Source: Agapanthus africanus (lineage: Eukaryota; Streptophyta; Magnoliopsida; Asparagales; Amaryllidaceae). Taken from it: 64,000 nucleotides of DNA. Position 1 is the first letter of the stretch. Each line of letters opens with the position of its first letter. The stretch covers positions 749,587,632 through 749,651,631 of the forward strand of contig CM057340.1 in assembly GCA_030015575.1 (NCBI GenBank), given 5' to 3'. Of the stretch, positions 10,018 through 19,515 are shown piece after piece. The notes below the pieces were generated by a model that did not search any database, was not told the DNA's origin, and saw only the letters and a list, made by a program, of their open reading frames with translations. The translations under genes and the position numbers were made by a program.

Positions 10018-10285
10018 TGTTCCCGCCAAAAATTACTGCGCAAAAGAGCCCAAGGTATCAAATTGCAGCGTACGCTTAAGGAAATGCGAACCAGTATCTT
10101 CCGGCCTTTATTTTGACAAAACCCTGAAGGAGGAACTGTTAAATTCTGATGATATTGGAAGCAGCTCGAAAACCCTTCGATTTGATATATTATGGGCTTC
10201 ATAATTCATCCGGGATCAAAATTTATGAGCAAATATGCTATGCACTGTTCCCTGATTAAAAATCAGGAATTACCTCAATGAGGTA

Positions 10286-10612
10286 TCACGTGCTCACACG
10301 TGACCAATGGTCACGTGTTGACACGTGATAGTTAAAACAGAAATAAAAATAACGGCTGAAGAAGGACCCAATTGAGGGTCACGTGCTCATACGTGACCAA
10401 TGGTCACGTGTTGACACGTGACAATCGAAACAGAAATGAAATAACAAACGGCTGAAGTAAATACCTCAATGAGGTGTCACGTGCTCACACGTGACCAATG
10501 GTCACGTGTTGACACGTGATGGTTAAAACTGAACCGTAAGTAAATGCTGAGAAAAGGACTCAATTGGTGGTCACGTGCTCACACGTGACCAAGGGTCACG
10601 TGCCAGCACGTG
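10286..10612. repeat. About 95-bp G-box tandem array in LTR A
   Basis: Four units, each with TCACGTG-ctca-CACGTGA and TCACGTG-ttga-CACGTGA stem-loops, followed by AAAC.GAAATAA-type spacers. The equivalent in LTR B is at about 24536-24865. More single CACGTG pairs follow at 11500-11970. The array lies upstream of the TATA box, where U3 regulatory sites are expected. Confidence 0.85.
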
Positions 10613-10929
10613 ACAGGCTTTGAAAGCCTTACAGATTAATAGAATTAAAATTCTAAAATTTTCAAAATCTTTCCAAACACAAAAGTTCTATGGGGGACCG
10701 TTGGATTAAAAATCCAAGGGTGATAAAAATCACCAATTTATGGGAAAATCTTAGACAAGGAAAGATTTCCCTAAATCTCACCAAGAATAAGGAACAGAAT
10801 ATCTTTTGGATTTAAAATCCAACGGTGAATAAAATTCACTGAATGATCTAAAGGCTCATATTAAATATGAAAACAAATCAAATCTTTCAATGAAAGATTT
10901 GCAAAACAAATTGATTCTTTTCTTTCTCC

Positions 10930-10938
10930 TATAAATAG
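10930..10938 (+). promoter_or_regulatory. TATA box of LTR A
   Basis: TATAAATAG sits inside a 7-bp inverted repeat (CTCCTAT/ATAGGAG). It lies about 320 bp after the G-box array and before the leader-like purine-rich stretch. LTR B has the same element at 25182-25190. It matches the canonical plant TATA box and is the best candidate for the retrotransposon promoter. Confidence 0.7.
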
Positions 10939-10989
10939 GAGCCAAGAAGAGAAGAGAAGGGATCTACCTTTTTGAGAGAAGAACAGAGA

Positions 10990-11470
10990 CATGAGAATTT
11001 AATTCTCAAGAGAGAAGAAAAGAAAGGAGAATTTAATTCTCAACAAAGAAAACCCTAGGTGAGAAAAGAAAGGGAATCAAAACTTCAAACAGAAAATTTA
11101 ATTCTCAAAATCCAAGAATTTAACTCTTAAACAAAAAAGAACTTAGTTCTTCTTCTGGTTGAAGATCTGCACAGAGCACATCTCCTCATAAGTTGAGAAT
11201 TTATTTCTTATCGGGTCGAGATCCTGCCATGCAGATCCTAAACTTAGAAGGCGAATTGAGTTTTGAGAATTTAATTCTCCCAAAACAAATTAGGGTTTAA
11301 CCCTATATGAGAATTTAATTCTCCCAAACTCACAGGAATTTAATTCCTTCAAGACGGACAGTAGGGTTTAACCCTACTCAAGAATTTAATTCTTTTACAT
11401 ATATGGGAATTTAATTCCTCTGAAAAGAAAATTAGGGTTCAACCCTATGAAGAATATAATTCTAAAAAGA
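10990..11470. repeat. Arrays of GAGAATTTAATTCTC and AGGGTTTAACCCT palindromes in LTR A
   Basis: A dozen or so perfect or near-perfect palindromes of 11-15 bp centred on TTTAA, directly downstream of the TATA box, so in the R/leader part of the LTR. The same words occur in LTR B (25245-25730). Confidence 0.8.
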
Positions 11471-11734
11471 TTAAAAGATCTTCAAGCATGCAAAGAACAA
11501 AGGTCACGTATCCCTACGTGACTCCTGAAAAGATCCCCAAAAAATAAGAAGGAAAAGGTTTTGAGGCAATGCCTCACGTGCTCTCACGTGACCTCCAAGA
11601 AAAAGGGAATAAAAGTAAAGGAAATCTAAGCTTTGGGCGCTCTCACGTGCTACCACGTGACCCCTTAACAAGCGTTTTAACAGTCAGAGCATAAATCCCC
11701 ATCACGTGTCAACACGTGATGCTCGAAATAAAAA

Positions 11735-12215
11735 TGAAAAGTGTTTAACACTTATTCGCAGATTTGAGGATAAAACAAAGGAGATCCGGCTCCACATTTA
11801 GGGCGCCCTCACATGTCCCTACGTGACCCACAACAAATCCCTTTAATATCTAATGGATGGATGCCTTTCACGTGCCCACACGTGATGGCCAGGAAATGAA
11901 AAGTGTTTAACACTTAATTGCAGAACGAAGAAAAGGGATCTGGTCCCCCCTTTGGGCGCCCTCACGTGTCCACACGTGACCCCTCTGTCTTTAGTGTTTA
12001 ACACTAATTTGGGGATTATATTTCCTGTGTTTAACACTGATTGTTTCTAGTGTTTAACACTAAATTGAAGATTATATTTCCAGTGTTTAACACTGATTGT
12101 CTTTTAGTGTTTAACACTAATTTGAGAATCTTATTTTCCAGTGTTTAACACTATTATTCTCTAGTGTTTAACACTAATCTAAAAGCTTTATTTCTAGTGT
12201 TTAACACTGCTGCTC
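11735..12215. repeat. AGTGTTTAACACT palindrome array in LTR A
   Basis: Roughly ten copies of (C)AGTGTTTAACACT(G), alternating CAGTG..CACTG and TAGTG..CACTA flanks, with 15-30 bp spacers. The same array lies at about 25990-26465 in LTR B and is absent from LTR C. Confidence 0.85.
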
Positions 12216-13196
12216 CCTATTGTCTAAACACTATTTTTGGCCAACCTGGCTAATTTTCCAGAGGCAAAGCCCCTACTTCAATTGAATCTCAAAATTGAGG
12301 AAATCAAAGACAAAATGTTGTCAGAGCCCCCAAACCTCTGTTTAGCACTGCTGAATGATGAGGGGCTGAACCCAGACAAATGTCTAATGGCCCAAAGGGC
12401 CAATATTTCAAACATAATTGGACTTAGCCCAAACTGGCCGTAAGTCCTCAAATCATCTTGAACTGAGCACATCTGCTCTTTCAACCAACTCATTGGTTCA
12501 AGAGTACAGCTCTGAACTCCTCTGATATTTGACGTTGTAATCCTTCAACGTCTTCAGAGAGGTGATGGGTCCCGACAGCCATACATTTTATTGGACCACT
12601 ATGTCCCTAAACTGGCAATGGACTACTATGTCCCTAAACTAGAACAATAGAGCCCCCAAATGCTCTTTTGTCGGATCTAAACGATCCTGTTAAGTTGATC
12701 TTAGTCTCAAATTAGACTAACGTACCTTAACAAACATTTGAGTTGATTTTAGCCTCAAATATGGCTAACATATCCTCAAACCAAAATCCCAAATCCAAAT
12801 CTAAGAAAATACGGATTTGGACTAATCCACGTCCTACGGGCGACGACATAAATTAGTCTCCGTATACAATCCATGGGCAACCACAAAAAAAAAACACCCA
12901 CGACATGAAGTGAAATTCTGGAGAAGGAGAAAGTTGTTACCGCGATGCGGTAGTGTAATTAACTGCAGGGGATTGCGCCTGGAGGGAAGAGCGTTCCCAC
13001 AATCAAAAAACCCTCATGCGAGGGGGAATCTGACGAAGTCTACTATATCGGCTGCATCCGTTTAAACCTTTGATACATGGTGCCATAAATCAACTTGGCA
13101 TCTTAGCGAAGGTGGACGGATAGCACCAATTAGCATCTGCCCCGAATCTCAGGCAAGACGTTCTGTCTTGCGCGTCTTTCGGAGGGGAACAGATTC

Positions 13197-13215
13197 TGGC
13201 ACGCCCGGTGGGACC
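13197..13215 (+). other. G1 primer-binding site
   Basis: TGGCACGCCCGGTGGGACC, 5 nt after LTR A. Identical to the G2 site. It fixes LTR A as a 5' LTR for the gag that follows. Confidence 0.85.
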
Positions 13216-13247
13216 TTTTCCTCTTTCCACTCCACACTTCGTGTGTC

Positions 13248-14180
13248 GTGTTCACGAACGAATCGCGGTTCGCTATGGTTTCCTGTGGATTCGAGGTACT
13301 AAGATTTGGTGTCTTGCTCTGTGCAGAAAACAGAAGATCAATGGCTTCAAACTGTACTAACTGCAACTGCAACTCTCACTCCGTCCCGTCCGGAGGAGTG
13401 ATTTATAGGCCCCAAGCAGCCTCTATCTTTGCTATGCTGGTGGAGCAACTAACTCAGGCCACCACTGGGCTATTCTTCGGGACCATGCTCCCGCCAATGA
13501 GCTTCACCGCTCTTATACCAACACCGGAAGCTCCCAAGAAGTCGGTCTTCGATCAGCTTACAGCTACTGCGGCCCCTCTCAACGGGTCGTCCAACTCCAG
13601 CTCCTCGGTCTTCGCCGGACAGGGCCAAAATTCCTGTGGGCCCACAGTGAAGCCTGTAATCCTAGAGAAGGTTGTTCCGAAGAGGATAGCCATCCCTGCT
13701 CCTGAAGTCGTCAAGGCGGCTTCTCCTACCAAAGGGTCGGTCTTTACAAGATTGACTGTTCCGGCTCCCGCTACAGTTCCTGTCCCTGCTCAGAAGACAA
13801 TTTTCAACCAATTGGATACTGCTTCTCAAAGGACATCAGTCTTCAACAGGCTGACGCAAGCAACAGCGCCTCATCTGGACAGGGGGCAAGATAAAGCCAT
13901 ACCCATCGCCGAACCAGCCCCATCTGCACGATATACTCGCCGTCGCCACTGGCGCCGAGTAAGGAAGGCTGAGGGCAACTCCCCGTCAGGGTTAACTCCA
14001 CCAGCCCCAACGGTGGAAGTTGATGCTGTTGTTCCAACTAGAAACAACTTTGAACTACTTAACAGGGTGCGCAGAAATTCGCCAACTGCTGTGCTGAAAA
14101 GATCTTCTCTACCAATGGAGAACGCTACAAAGGCGAAGCTGGAGCAGCCCCCTCAGCGGCTGTCCTCTAAAATTTATTAA
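13248..14180 (+). CDS. gag: G1 gag, N-terminal region 1 (fossil)
   Basis: A 310-residue frame rich in Ser, Pro, Ala and Thr. It has four spaced repeats of a (S)VFNRLT/VFDQLT/VFTRLTVP type at about residues 105, 165, 185 and 200: a short linear motif repeated in a disordered context. The N-terminal Cys-rich SNCTNCNCNSH is unusual. It is the first frame after the primer-binding site, as expected for gag or an extra frame before gag. I do not recognise a named domain. Confidence 0.55.
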   Translation: MFTNESRFAMVSCGFEVLRFGVLLCAENRRSMASNCTNCNCNSHSVPSGGVIYRPQAASIFAMLVEQLTQATTGLFFGTMLPPMSFTALIPTPEAPKKSVFDQLTATAAPLNGSSNSSSSVFAGQGQNSCGPTVKPVILEKVVPKRIAIPAPEVVKAASPTKGSVFTRLTVPAPATVPVPAQKTIFNQLDTASQRTSVFNRLTQATAPHLDRGQDKAIPIAEPAPSARYTRRRHWRRVRKAEGNSPSGLTPPAPTVEVDAVVPTRNNFELLNRVRRNSPTAVLKRSSLPMENATKAKLEQPPQRLSSKIY

Positions 14181-14204
14181 GTTTGGCGACGGGTCCAAGA
14201 GTCG

Positions 14205-14939
14205 GTGATTGATCAAGACTATCCCCGTCGACAGAAGAAGCTGAAAGTCCAGCAGGAAGAGAACCGTCCTAGCAAGCCACGAAGGACGACAACCTCCTGG
14301 GTGCCCGCTGCAACGGCCCATTCAACTTCAACTGCTCAAAAGAAAAGGAGGCCGGAGAAAGCCCGTGTGGCTGCGGCAGACCGCGAAGGCATTGAGCCCA
14401 AACGCCCCATGTCTGGGGGCATGATGGTACATACTGTCTACATGGCTTTCGGAAAAGAAGAAAGCAGCACTTCGACGGGCCACCGACCGCTCACCCGATC
14501 AATAACAAGGGCTCAGGAACAAGCACAGCAAAAGCTTCAAGAGATGCTGACTGCAATGGCCGCACTTACCGGGCCAAGAGAAAGCCCGGAGGCGTCATCG
14601 GAACAAGGTCACGAACACGAGACTGATGCTGAATTCCTTCAAAGAATGCTCGAAAAGAAGGACAAGAAGGCTGCGGAACAAGCGGCCAATATAAAGCGAA
14701 TAGCACTTCTCTTCCAAGATACGGTCGGGATGATGTTACAGCCGGAACCTCCAGCTAAAGACTCTCTGATCATTATTGAAGACGACAAAGGGGAGACATC
14801 GAACCCTCATCCGACTCTTTCAGCAGCCAAGGAGAAAACCATCTCAAAAGCCACGCTTGATGATTACATCGCTCAGCAGATACGAGTTCATCAGGCGAAT
14901 GAAGCGGCTGGACAAATTGTTAAAAGTACGACCAAATAA
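14205..14939 (+). CDS. gag: G1 gag, N-terminal region 2 (fossil)
   Basis: A 244-residue basic to charged frame. A Lys/Arg-rich start is followed by MMVHTVYMAFGKEE (about residues 80-93), the segment shared with G2. A predicted coiled coil follows (about 100-175: EQAQQKLQEML, EFLQRMLEKKDKKAAEQ). It precedes the gag core in Tat-like elements. Confidence 0.6.
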   Translation: MIDQDYPRRQKKLKVQQEENRPSKPRRTTTSWVPAATAHSTSTAQKKRRPEKARVAAADREGIEPKRPMSGGMMVHTVYMAFGKEESSTSTGHRPLTRSITRAQEQAQQKLQEMLTAMAALTGPRESPEASSEQGHEHETDAEFLQRMLEKKDKKAAEQAANIKRIALLFQDTVGMMLQPEPPAKDSLIIIEDDKGETSNPHPTLSAAKEKTISKATLDDYIAQQIRVHQANEAAGQIVKSTTK

Positions 14940-15082
14940 AGTACCCGCCGGAATACACGATCCCCAAATTCCACGTATACAAGGAGACGGGAAATCCGCA
15001 TCAGCACGTCGCTCAATTCAGAGCCTTATGCGGCAACACTGGAGGTGACGATAAGCTACTGCTCCGCCAGTTTGTTGGCAGT

Positions 15083-15418
15083 TTGTCGGAGACGGCATTC
15101 GAGTGGTATTCCGAACTCCTAAATGACTCTGTCGAGACATTCGCAGAGATGGAGTTGCTATTCACCCAGCGTTTCGCAAGCGCTAGCGAACGCACCCCAA
15201 TCACGATATTGATCAATGCCAGGGTGAATCCTGGAGAAACTTCAGTCCAGTATGCGATACGGTGGCGTAATCTGTGGTCGAAGTGTGAACAGCGCATCGA
15301 AGAGGCACCAGCGGTGGGCATGTTCGTAGGAACCCTCGACCCTCAGGCGACCATTTCTCAATTCATGATGTTCTTCAAGCCGACCACTTTCCAGGCCTTG
15401 ATTGACAGGCTGGCCTAA
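15083..15418 (+). CDS. gag: G1 gag core (Retrotrans_gag-type) (fossil)
   Basis: 111 residues with the hallmark of the plant gypsy gag core: ETAFEWYSELLNDSVETFAE, then FTQRFAS, then the paired-helix segment GETSVQYAIRWRNLWSKCE and a C-terminal TFQALIDRLA. This domain forms the capsid in LTR retrotransposons. It is shorter than the usual core domain, so this is a part only. The best family assignment in the gag region. Confidence 0.8.
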   Translation: MSETAFEWYSELLNDSVETFAEMELLFTQRFASASERTPITILINARVNPGETSVQYAIRWRNLWSKCEQRIEEAPAVGMFVGTLDPQATISQFMMFFKPTTFQALIDRLA

Positions 15419-16180
15419 ATGGACCAGATGGGCCATAGGCCTTCCTCTTCAAAGACAGAGCCTTGGAATGAAAAGGGTAAAGGGAAAGCAACCTTCGTTG
15501 CCAATACTCAACAACGGCCGAGCAACTTAAAGCCGGTTGTTCGCCAAAACAACGTGCGTCCATGCCCATCCCTCGAGGAGAGACTGGGTCGTCCTTGCTC
15601 GTTTCCCCAGGATAAAATAAGGAAACTGTTCGAGCTGGCAGTGCGCAACAAACTCATCAATCTGCCGGATCCAAAACGTCCGTTGCATCCAGGCGATGTC
15701 AACAATCCTAATTACTGCCCTTACCACCAAGCTCTAAGCCATCCAATTGAAGATTGTTTTGTCTTCAAAGGCTGGATGGAGGACCAATACCAACAAGGAA
15801 AGTTCACATTATCCGAAAATTGGATGGTGAACCCACCACAACCTCACGCCCCTAAAAAGGTGGACATGCCGGGGGCATCATGCTCATTCATATGGGAAGC
15901 CCCACGGGAGGACGTTCTTTCAGCCAAGACGAAAAGAATGTTGAAGGATCTCCAAACATACCCGGCGATCAGGTGGAAAAATCCACTGGAACCCGAGATC
16001 ATCGAGGGGATGCTGAAACCGTGCCCAACTCCAAAAACGGGTGGTGATGGTCAGAGCGCTCACACCCAGCCATCAAAGTCTTCGAAGAAGAAGAAGAAGA
16101 AGACCAAAAAGCCCGTGCAGCCTGGTGACAAGCGCACGGACCTGCAAAAACAGAATGACGCATTGGAAGAATATTATTAG
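15419..16180 (+). CDS. gag: G1 gag C-terminal region with CHHC module 1 (fossil)
   Basis: A 253-residue frame directly after the gag core. The segment IRKLFELAVRNKLINLPDP leads into NYCPYHQALSHPIEDCFVFKGW, a C-x2-H-x4-H-x4-C knuckle-like motif, then EDQYQQGKF. The end is Lys-rich (KSSKKKKKKTKKP). A nucleic-acid-binding role is inferred from the knuckle spacing. Confidence 0.7.
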   Translation: MDQMGHRPSSSKTEPWNEKGKGKATFVANTQQRPSNLKPVVRQNNVRPCPSLEERLGRPCSFPQDKIRKLFELAVRNKLINLPDPKRPLHPGDVNNPNYCPYHQALSHPIEDCFVFKGWMEDQYQQGKFTLSENWMVNPPQPHAPKKVDMPGASCSFIWEAPREDVLSAKTKRMLKDLQTYPAIRWKNPLEPEIIEGMLKPCPTPKTGGDGQSAHTQPSKSSKKKKKKTKKPVQPGDKRTDLQKQNDALEEYY

Positions 16181-16228
16181 AAGGCGCGGACCCCAGTCAC
16201 ACTCCAAGAATTTCTCACCCACGTCCTT

Positions 16229-16729
16229 ATGGACAAAGATGATGACAATGGAGAAGACTCGTCGGATGAGTCTGAGGATTATGTGGCAAGCTGTCATGTG
16301 ATCTCTCACTCGTTAATAAACGGAGAAGAAGCTTTGGATGTAGAAAACCCAAGGGCAAATCCTGAGCCAGAACTTCTAGGACCATCAGACGAAATGATTG
16401 ATGCATTCCTGAACGAAGCCCGTCTTAAAAGCAAAGCTGATCGAAAGCGCGAGATAGCCATATTCAAGAAAGCCAAACGTCGGCGACTAGATGAAAGGGT
16501 CGAAACACTCCCACCGGATCAAAGTACATCCGACGCAAATGAAAGCAGGATCAAGACAAGGAAACGATTCGCCAAAGCCATATCGATGGGGATGAAGCTT
16601 CCCTCTTTCAGAGAAAATTCTCCTGGCGGTATACATCTTGATGAAGCGGGCGTACATCCTAACTTCTGCTTATATCATCAGAAGATCGCACATCCTATTG
16701 AAGACTGCAACTCCTTTAAGTGTTGGTGA
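16229..16729 (+). CDS. gag: G1 gag C-terminal region with CHHC module 2 (fossil)
   Basis: An acidic start (DKDDDNGEDSSDESED), then a Lys/Arg-rich helix (DRKREIAIFKKAKRRRLDE). Then comes a second RKRFAKAISMGMKLPSF...NFCLYHQKIAHPIEDCNSFK module, equivalent to module 1. Confidence 0.6.
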   Translation: MDKDDDNGEDSSDESEDYVASCHVISHSLINGEEALDVENPRANPEPELLGPSDEMIDAFLNEARLKSKADRKREIAIFKKAKRRRLDERVETLPPDQSTSDANESRIKTRKRFAKAISMGMKLPSFRENSPGGIHLDEAGVHPNFCLYHQKIAHPIEDCNSFKCW

Positions 16730-16942
16730 CAAGGGTATGTCGCTCACAGGAAACACTTCAACAGGACAAAGCGTGAAGCTCGTAGACAGCGGAAAAATGC
16801 GATATATGAGCGTAAAAGAATTGCCGGCAATTGTTATAGGGTTGATCCCGGGGGATCGCGAGTTCTCACCTTCGGGAGCGACTCCGACGAAAAAGTAGCC
16901 TACGGTCCTCTCTTCAAGGAATCCATCTCTGAAACGAAAGAA

Positions 16943-17377
16943 TTGAGAAGTTGCGAGAACATTCAGCCGTGCAATCGCACGCTACCCGGAAAGAATCTCG
17001 GACCCGCAAACAAGGGATCGAACAAAAAGGATAAAGGAAAGGGAAGAACGGCCTTCGTCACCAACGCTCAACAACAATCGAGTGGCCCTAGACCGGTTGT
17101 TCGCCAAAGCAACAAGCGGCAACCCCTCTATGAGAAGTTGAAACGCCCTTACTCATTTCCTCGGGATGAAACAAGGAGACTGTTCGAACTAGCAGTGCAC
17201 AACAAGCTTATCACTCTACCGGAGCCGAAACACCAGCTACAACTGAATGATGTCAACAATTCTAACTACTGCCCTTACCACCAAGTATTGGGCCATCCGA
17301 TCGATAACTGCCACGTCTTCAAAAACTGGGTTGAAGACCAGTACCAACAGGGCAAGTTCGCGCTGTCCAAAAAATAG
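16943..17377 (+). CDS. gag: G1 gag C-terminal region with CHHC module 3 (fossil)
   Basis: A third copy of the module: RRLFELAVHNKLITLPEP, then NYCPYHQVLGHPIDNCHVFKNW, then EDQYQQGKFALSK. Modules 1 and 3 are closer to each other than either is to module 2, and both are followed by a VNPPQPHAPKK-type linker, so a segment carrying the module has probably been duplicated. Confidence 0.65.
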   Translation: MRSCENIQPCNRTLPGKNLGPANKGSNKKDKGKGRTAFVTNAQQQSSGPRPVVRQSNKRQPLYEKLKRPYSFPRDETRRLFELAVHNKLITLPEPKHQLQLNDVNNSNYCPYHQVLGHPIDNCHVFKNWVEDQYQQGKFALSKK

Positions 17378-17975
17378 AAGGTGAACCCACCACAACCACA
17401 TGCTCCGAAAAAGATGGACATGCCGGGGGCATCGTGCTCTTTCATAGAGAAAGCCCCATGGACTAAAAAGTCCGTAAACTAGAAACACGCCTCAAATATG
17501 GCAACGATGGACCGAAACGTCTCTAAACTAACAACGGACCGAAATGTCCTTGAACTAACAACGGACCGAAACGTTTTTAAACTAACGACGGACCGAAACG
17601 TCCTTAAACTAACGGCGGACCGAAACGTCCTTAAACTAACGACGGACCACTATGTCCTAAAACTAGTCGTTGACCGAGATGTCGATAAACTACGGTGGGT
17701 TATTCATCTCAAAACCGGTACAAAAAAAAGATTAAAATAAAAATAAAAATAAAAATAAAAATAAAAACGGTATGTCCATAAGCAAAATGGGCACAGATGA
17801 AAACCCGAAAGGGCTCCGTGAGTAAAAACAGCAGGGCTACCGGCGAGTGTTTGTGAAAACCCGAAAGGTCGCAACCTCGTTAAAAGACACTTGCAGGGTC
17901 CCCTTGACTTTGTAAGGAGAAACCACCCGCGTGAGATTCTTACGACTCACAAGGGAGCAACACACTTAGGAATCC

Positions 17976-19515
17976 TGATTGGTTCGAAAAGGTGTGTTTA
18001 GTAGTTAACCGCAATCAGAACGGTGTCGCGTGTAGCTAGACCGAGATGAGTACGGGTCGTCCTCAGGGAAACGTTGAATATTTTACTCTTACTTTAGATG
18101 TGTTGAGAGAGAGAGGAGGGAATAAAGAATATTGTAGAATGGTTTCTAGATCTATGTTAAACACGGATACAAAATATAGATCTAGATTAACTACGGGTTT
18201 ATTCTTACTTTAGATGTGTTGAAAAAGTGAGGAGGAATAAAGAATTTTGTGAAAAGTTTCTAGATCTACTTTAAGCAAGAATGCAAATATATAGATCTAG
18301 ATTATTTTAGGAATGTAGTTAATATAATAAGGGGGCTTGTAGGGTTCGTTAGGATTTAGTAGTCATGGACGATTAATTAAAAGTTACCTTTTTTATCCTT
18401 TAATTGATTTAAAACTAGAACGACGATGATGCGTGTAGATTAGGATTTCTGGAGGGAAAAAGAATCCCACTCTTAACCCTTATCTCGACACGGAACTCCA
18501 TTCATATCTAGCCTTTACCAAAACAATCGTTAATCTAATCTCTAATCGCGGTCGGAACTAACAAAGAATTGTTAGCGCGCCCTATTAGGATGTTAATGAT
18601 TCTTTTGATAAAGTTCATAAACTTTATAGGACTTAAAAAGGGTTTAGGGATGTTCATCATCCATTAGCCTACCATAATCCTACGAACCCTAATAAGCGGA
18701 GAATTACTCGGGCATGTTGGGAGAAAAAGAGATGGAGAGAAAATGCAATAAACTACCTTTATTAATCAACAAAATTCATTACACTTGAATCCTTAGAAAA
18801 TGATTACAAATCTAGTTGCTTCTCGATTTCTTCCAAGGAGGTAGACGAACAGTTGATGATCAGCCTGGATGCGTGAGCCGTCTTGGACTTCGTGATCTCG
18901 TCTGCTTGATAATTTTTCCAAGAGGCTGTTGGTCTTTATTTATAGTCCCAAAACCAGAAATTTAGCTTCCAAATTAGGAAGCTAACTATAAAGATTCACC
19001 CTGAAAATCTTCAGCTTCTAACTCCCCATACCTGCGGCAGATCCGCGGCTAACAGGGGGTTTGGCCACGGATCCGCGGCCAAGGCTCTTGATCTTTTGAT
19101 CAATTTCCTGAGGCTTGTTCCTTGTGACATGTGGCGATATCTGGGACCTTTAGATCTTTGAAATCTTCTCGTAGTTGCTGCCAGACTTGGTCTCCAAGTT
19201 TTGCTTTCTTAATTAGGCAAGTTTTCTTTAACAACTTGATTTCCTTGATTTTAGTCTTGAAAAATTCTGCACAACTTGGAAAAATTCTGCACAACAACTT
19301 AAATAATATTTAGTAGACTTTGTTCTACTGGATTTGGTCAATGATATTATTTGCATACATTTTCCTACCAAATGCTATTAAAATATATCAACACATGGAA
19401 AATAGTATTTTTACACATAAACCCTCATATATATGATATATTATAATAAAGTCCTTTTTAAATATGAAATGTTAGGAAAAATGTAATACAAATGTGCAGT
19501 TTTATCAACTGAGCA
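17976..19515 (-). mobile_element. S1: solo LTR, about 1.54 kb
   Basis: Begins TGATTGG and ends TGAGCA. It is flanked by AATCC (17971-17975) and GATCC (19516-19520), a 4/5 match target duplication. Copy A has a single GATCC at the same site without the insert. The left end carries TTAACCGCAATCAGAACGG and GAGTACGGGTCG motifs also found at the left ends of the G3 LTRs, so it is a related LTR in the same (minus) orientation. It has no internal region and no second LTR, so it is a solo LTR. About 19030-19080 carries CCGCGG-type palindromes. Confidence 0.8.

Larger units (their letters stand above)
10018..13191 (+). repeat. G1 LTR A, about 3.17 kb
   Basis: Begins TGTTCCCGCC and ends GGGGAACA, so the ends form the inverted repeat TGTTCCC/GGGAACA. 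It is followed 5 nt later by a primer-binding site and preceded by a polypurine tract. Nearly identical to LTR B (24268-27448), implying a recent origin. It contains the G-box array (10286-10612), a TATA box (10930-10938), arrays of GAATTTAATTC and AGTGTTTAACACT palindromes and a terminal 700 bp (12496-13191) shared with LTR C. At 3.2 kb it is long but within the range known for Tat-type elements. Confidence 0.85.
13197..17455 (+). mobile_element. G1 gag region (fossil)
   Basis: The internal region after LTR A holds only gag-type coding sequence, spread over six frames listed separately. No protease, reverse transcriptase or RNase H sequence is seen anywhere in the window. The gag region is broken in several places. 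It passes near 17456 into the 3' noncoding region, copy B. Confidence 0.75.

Noticed and set aside
10286-10612. microRNA or inverted-repeat hairpin gene
   Set aside because: Stems are 7 bp with 4-nt loops in tandem, far too short for a microRNA precursor.
13248-14180. Host gene with a Cys-rich start
   Set aside because: It directly follows LTR A and its primer-binding site and is followed by gag sequence, so it belongs to the element.
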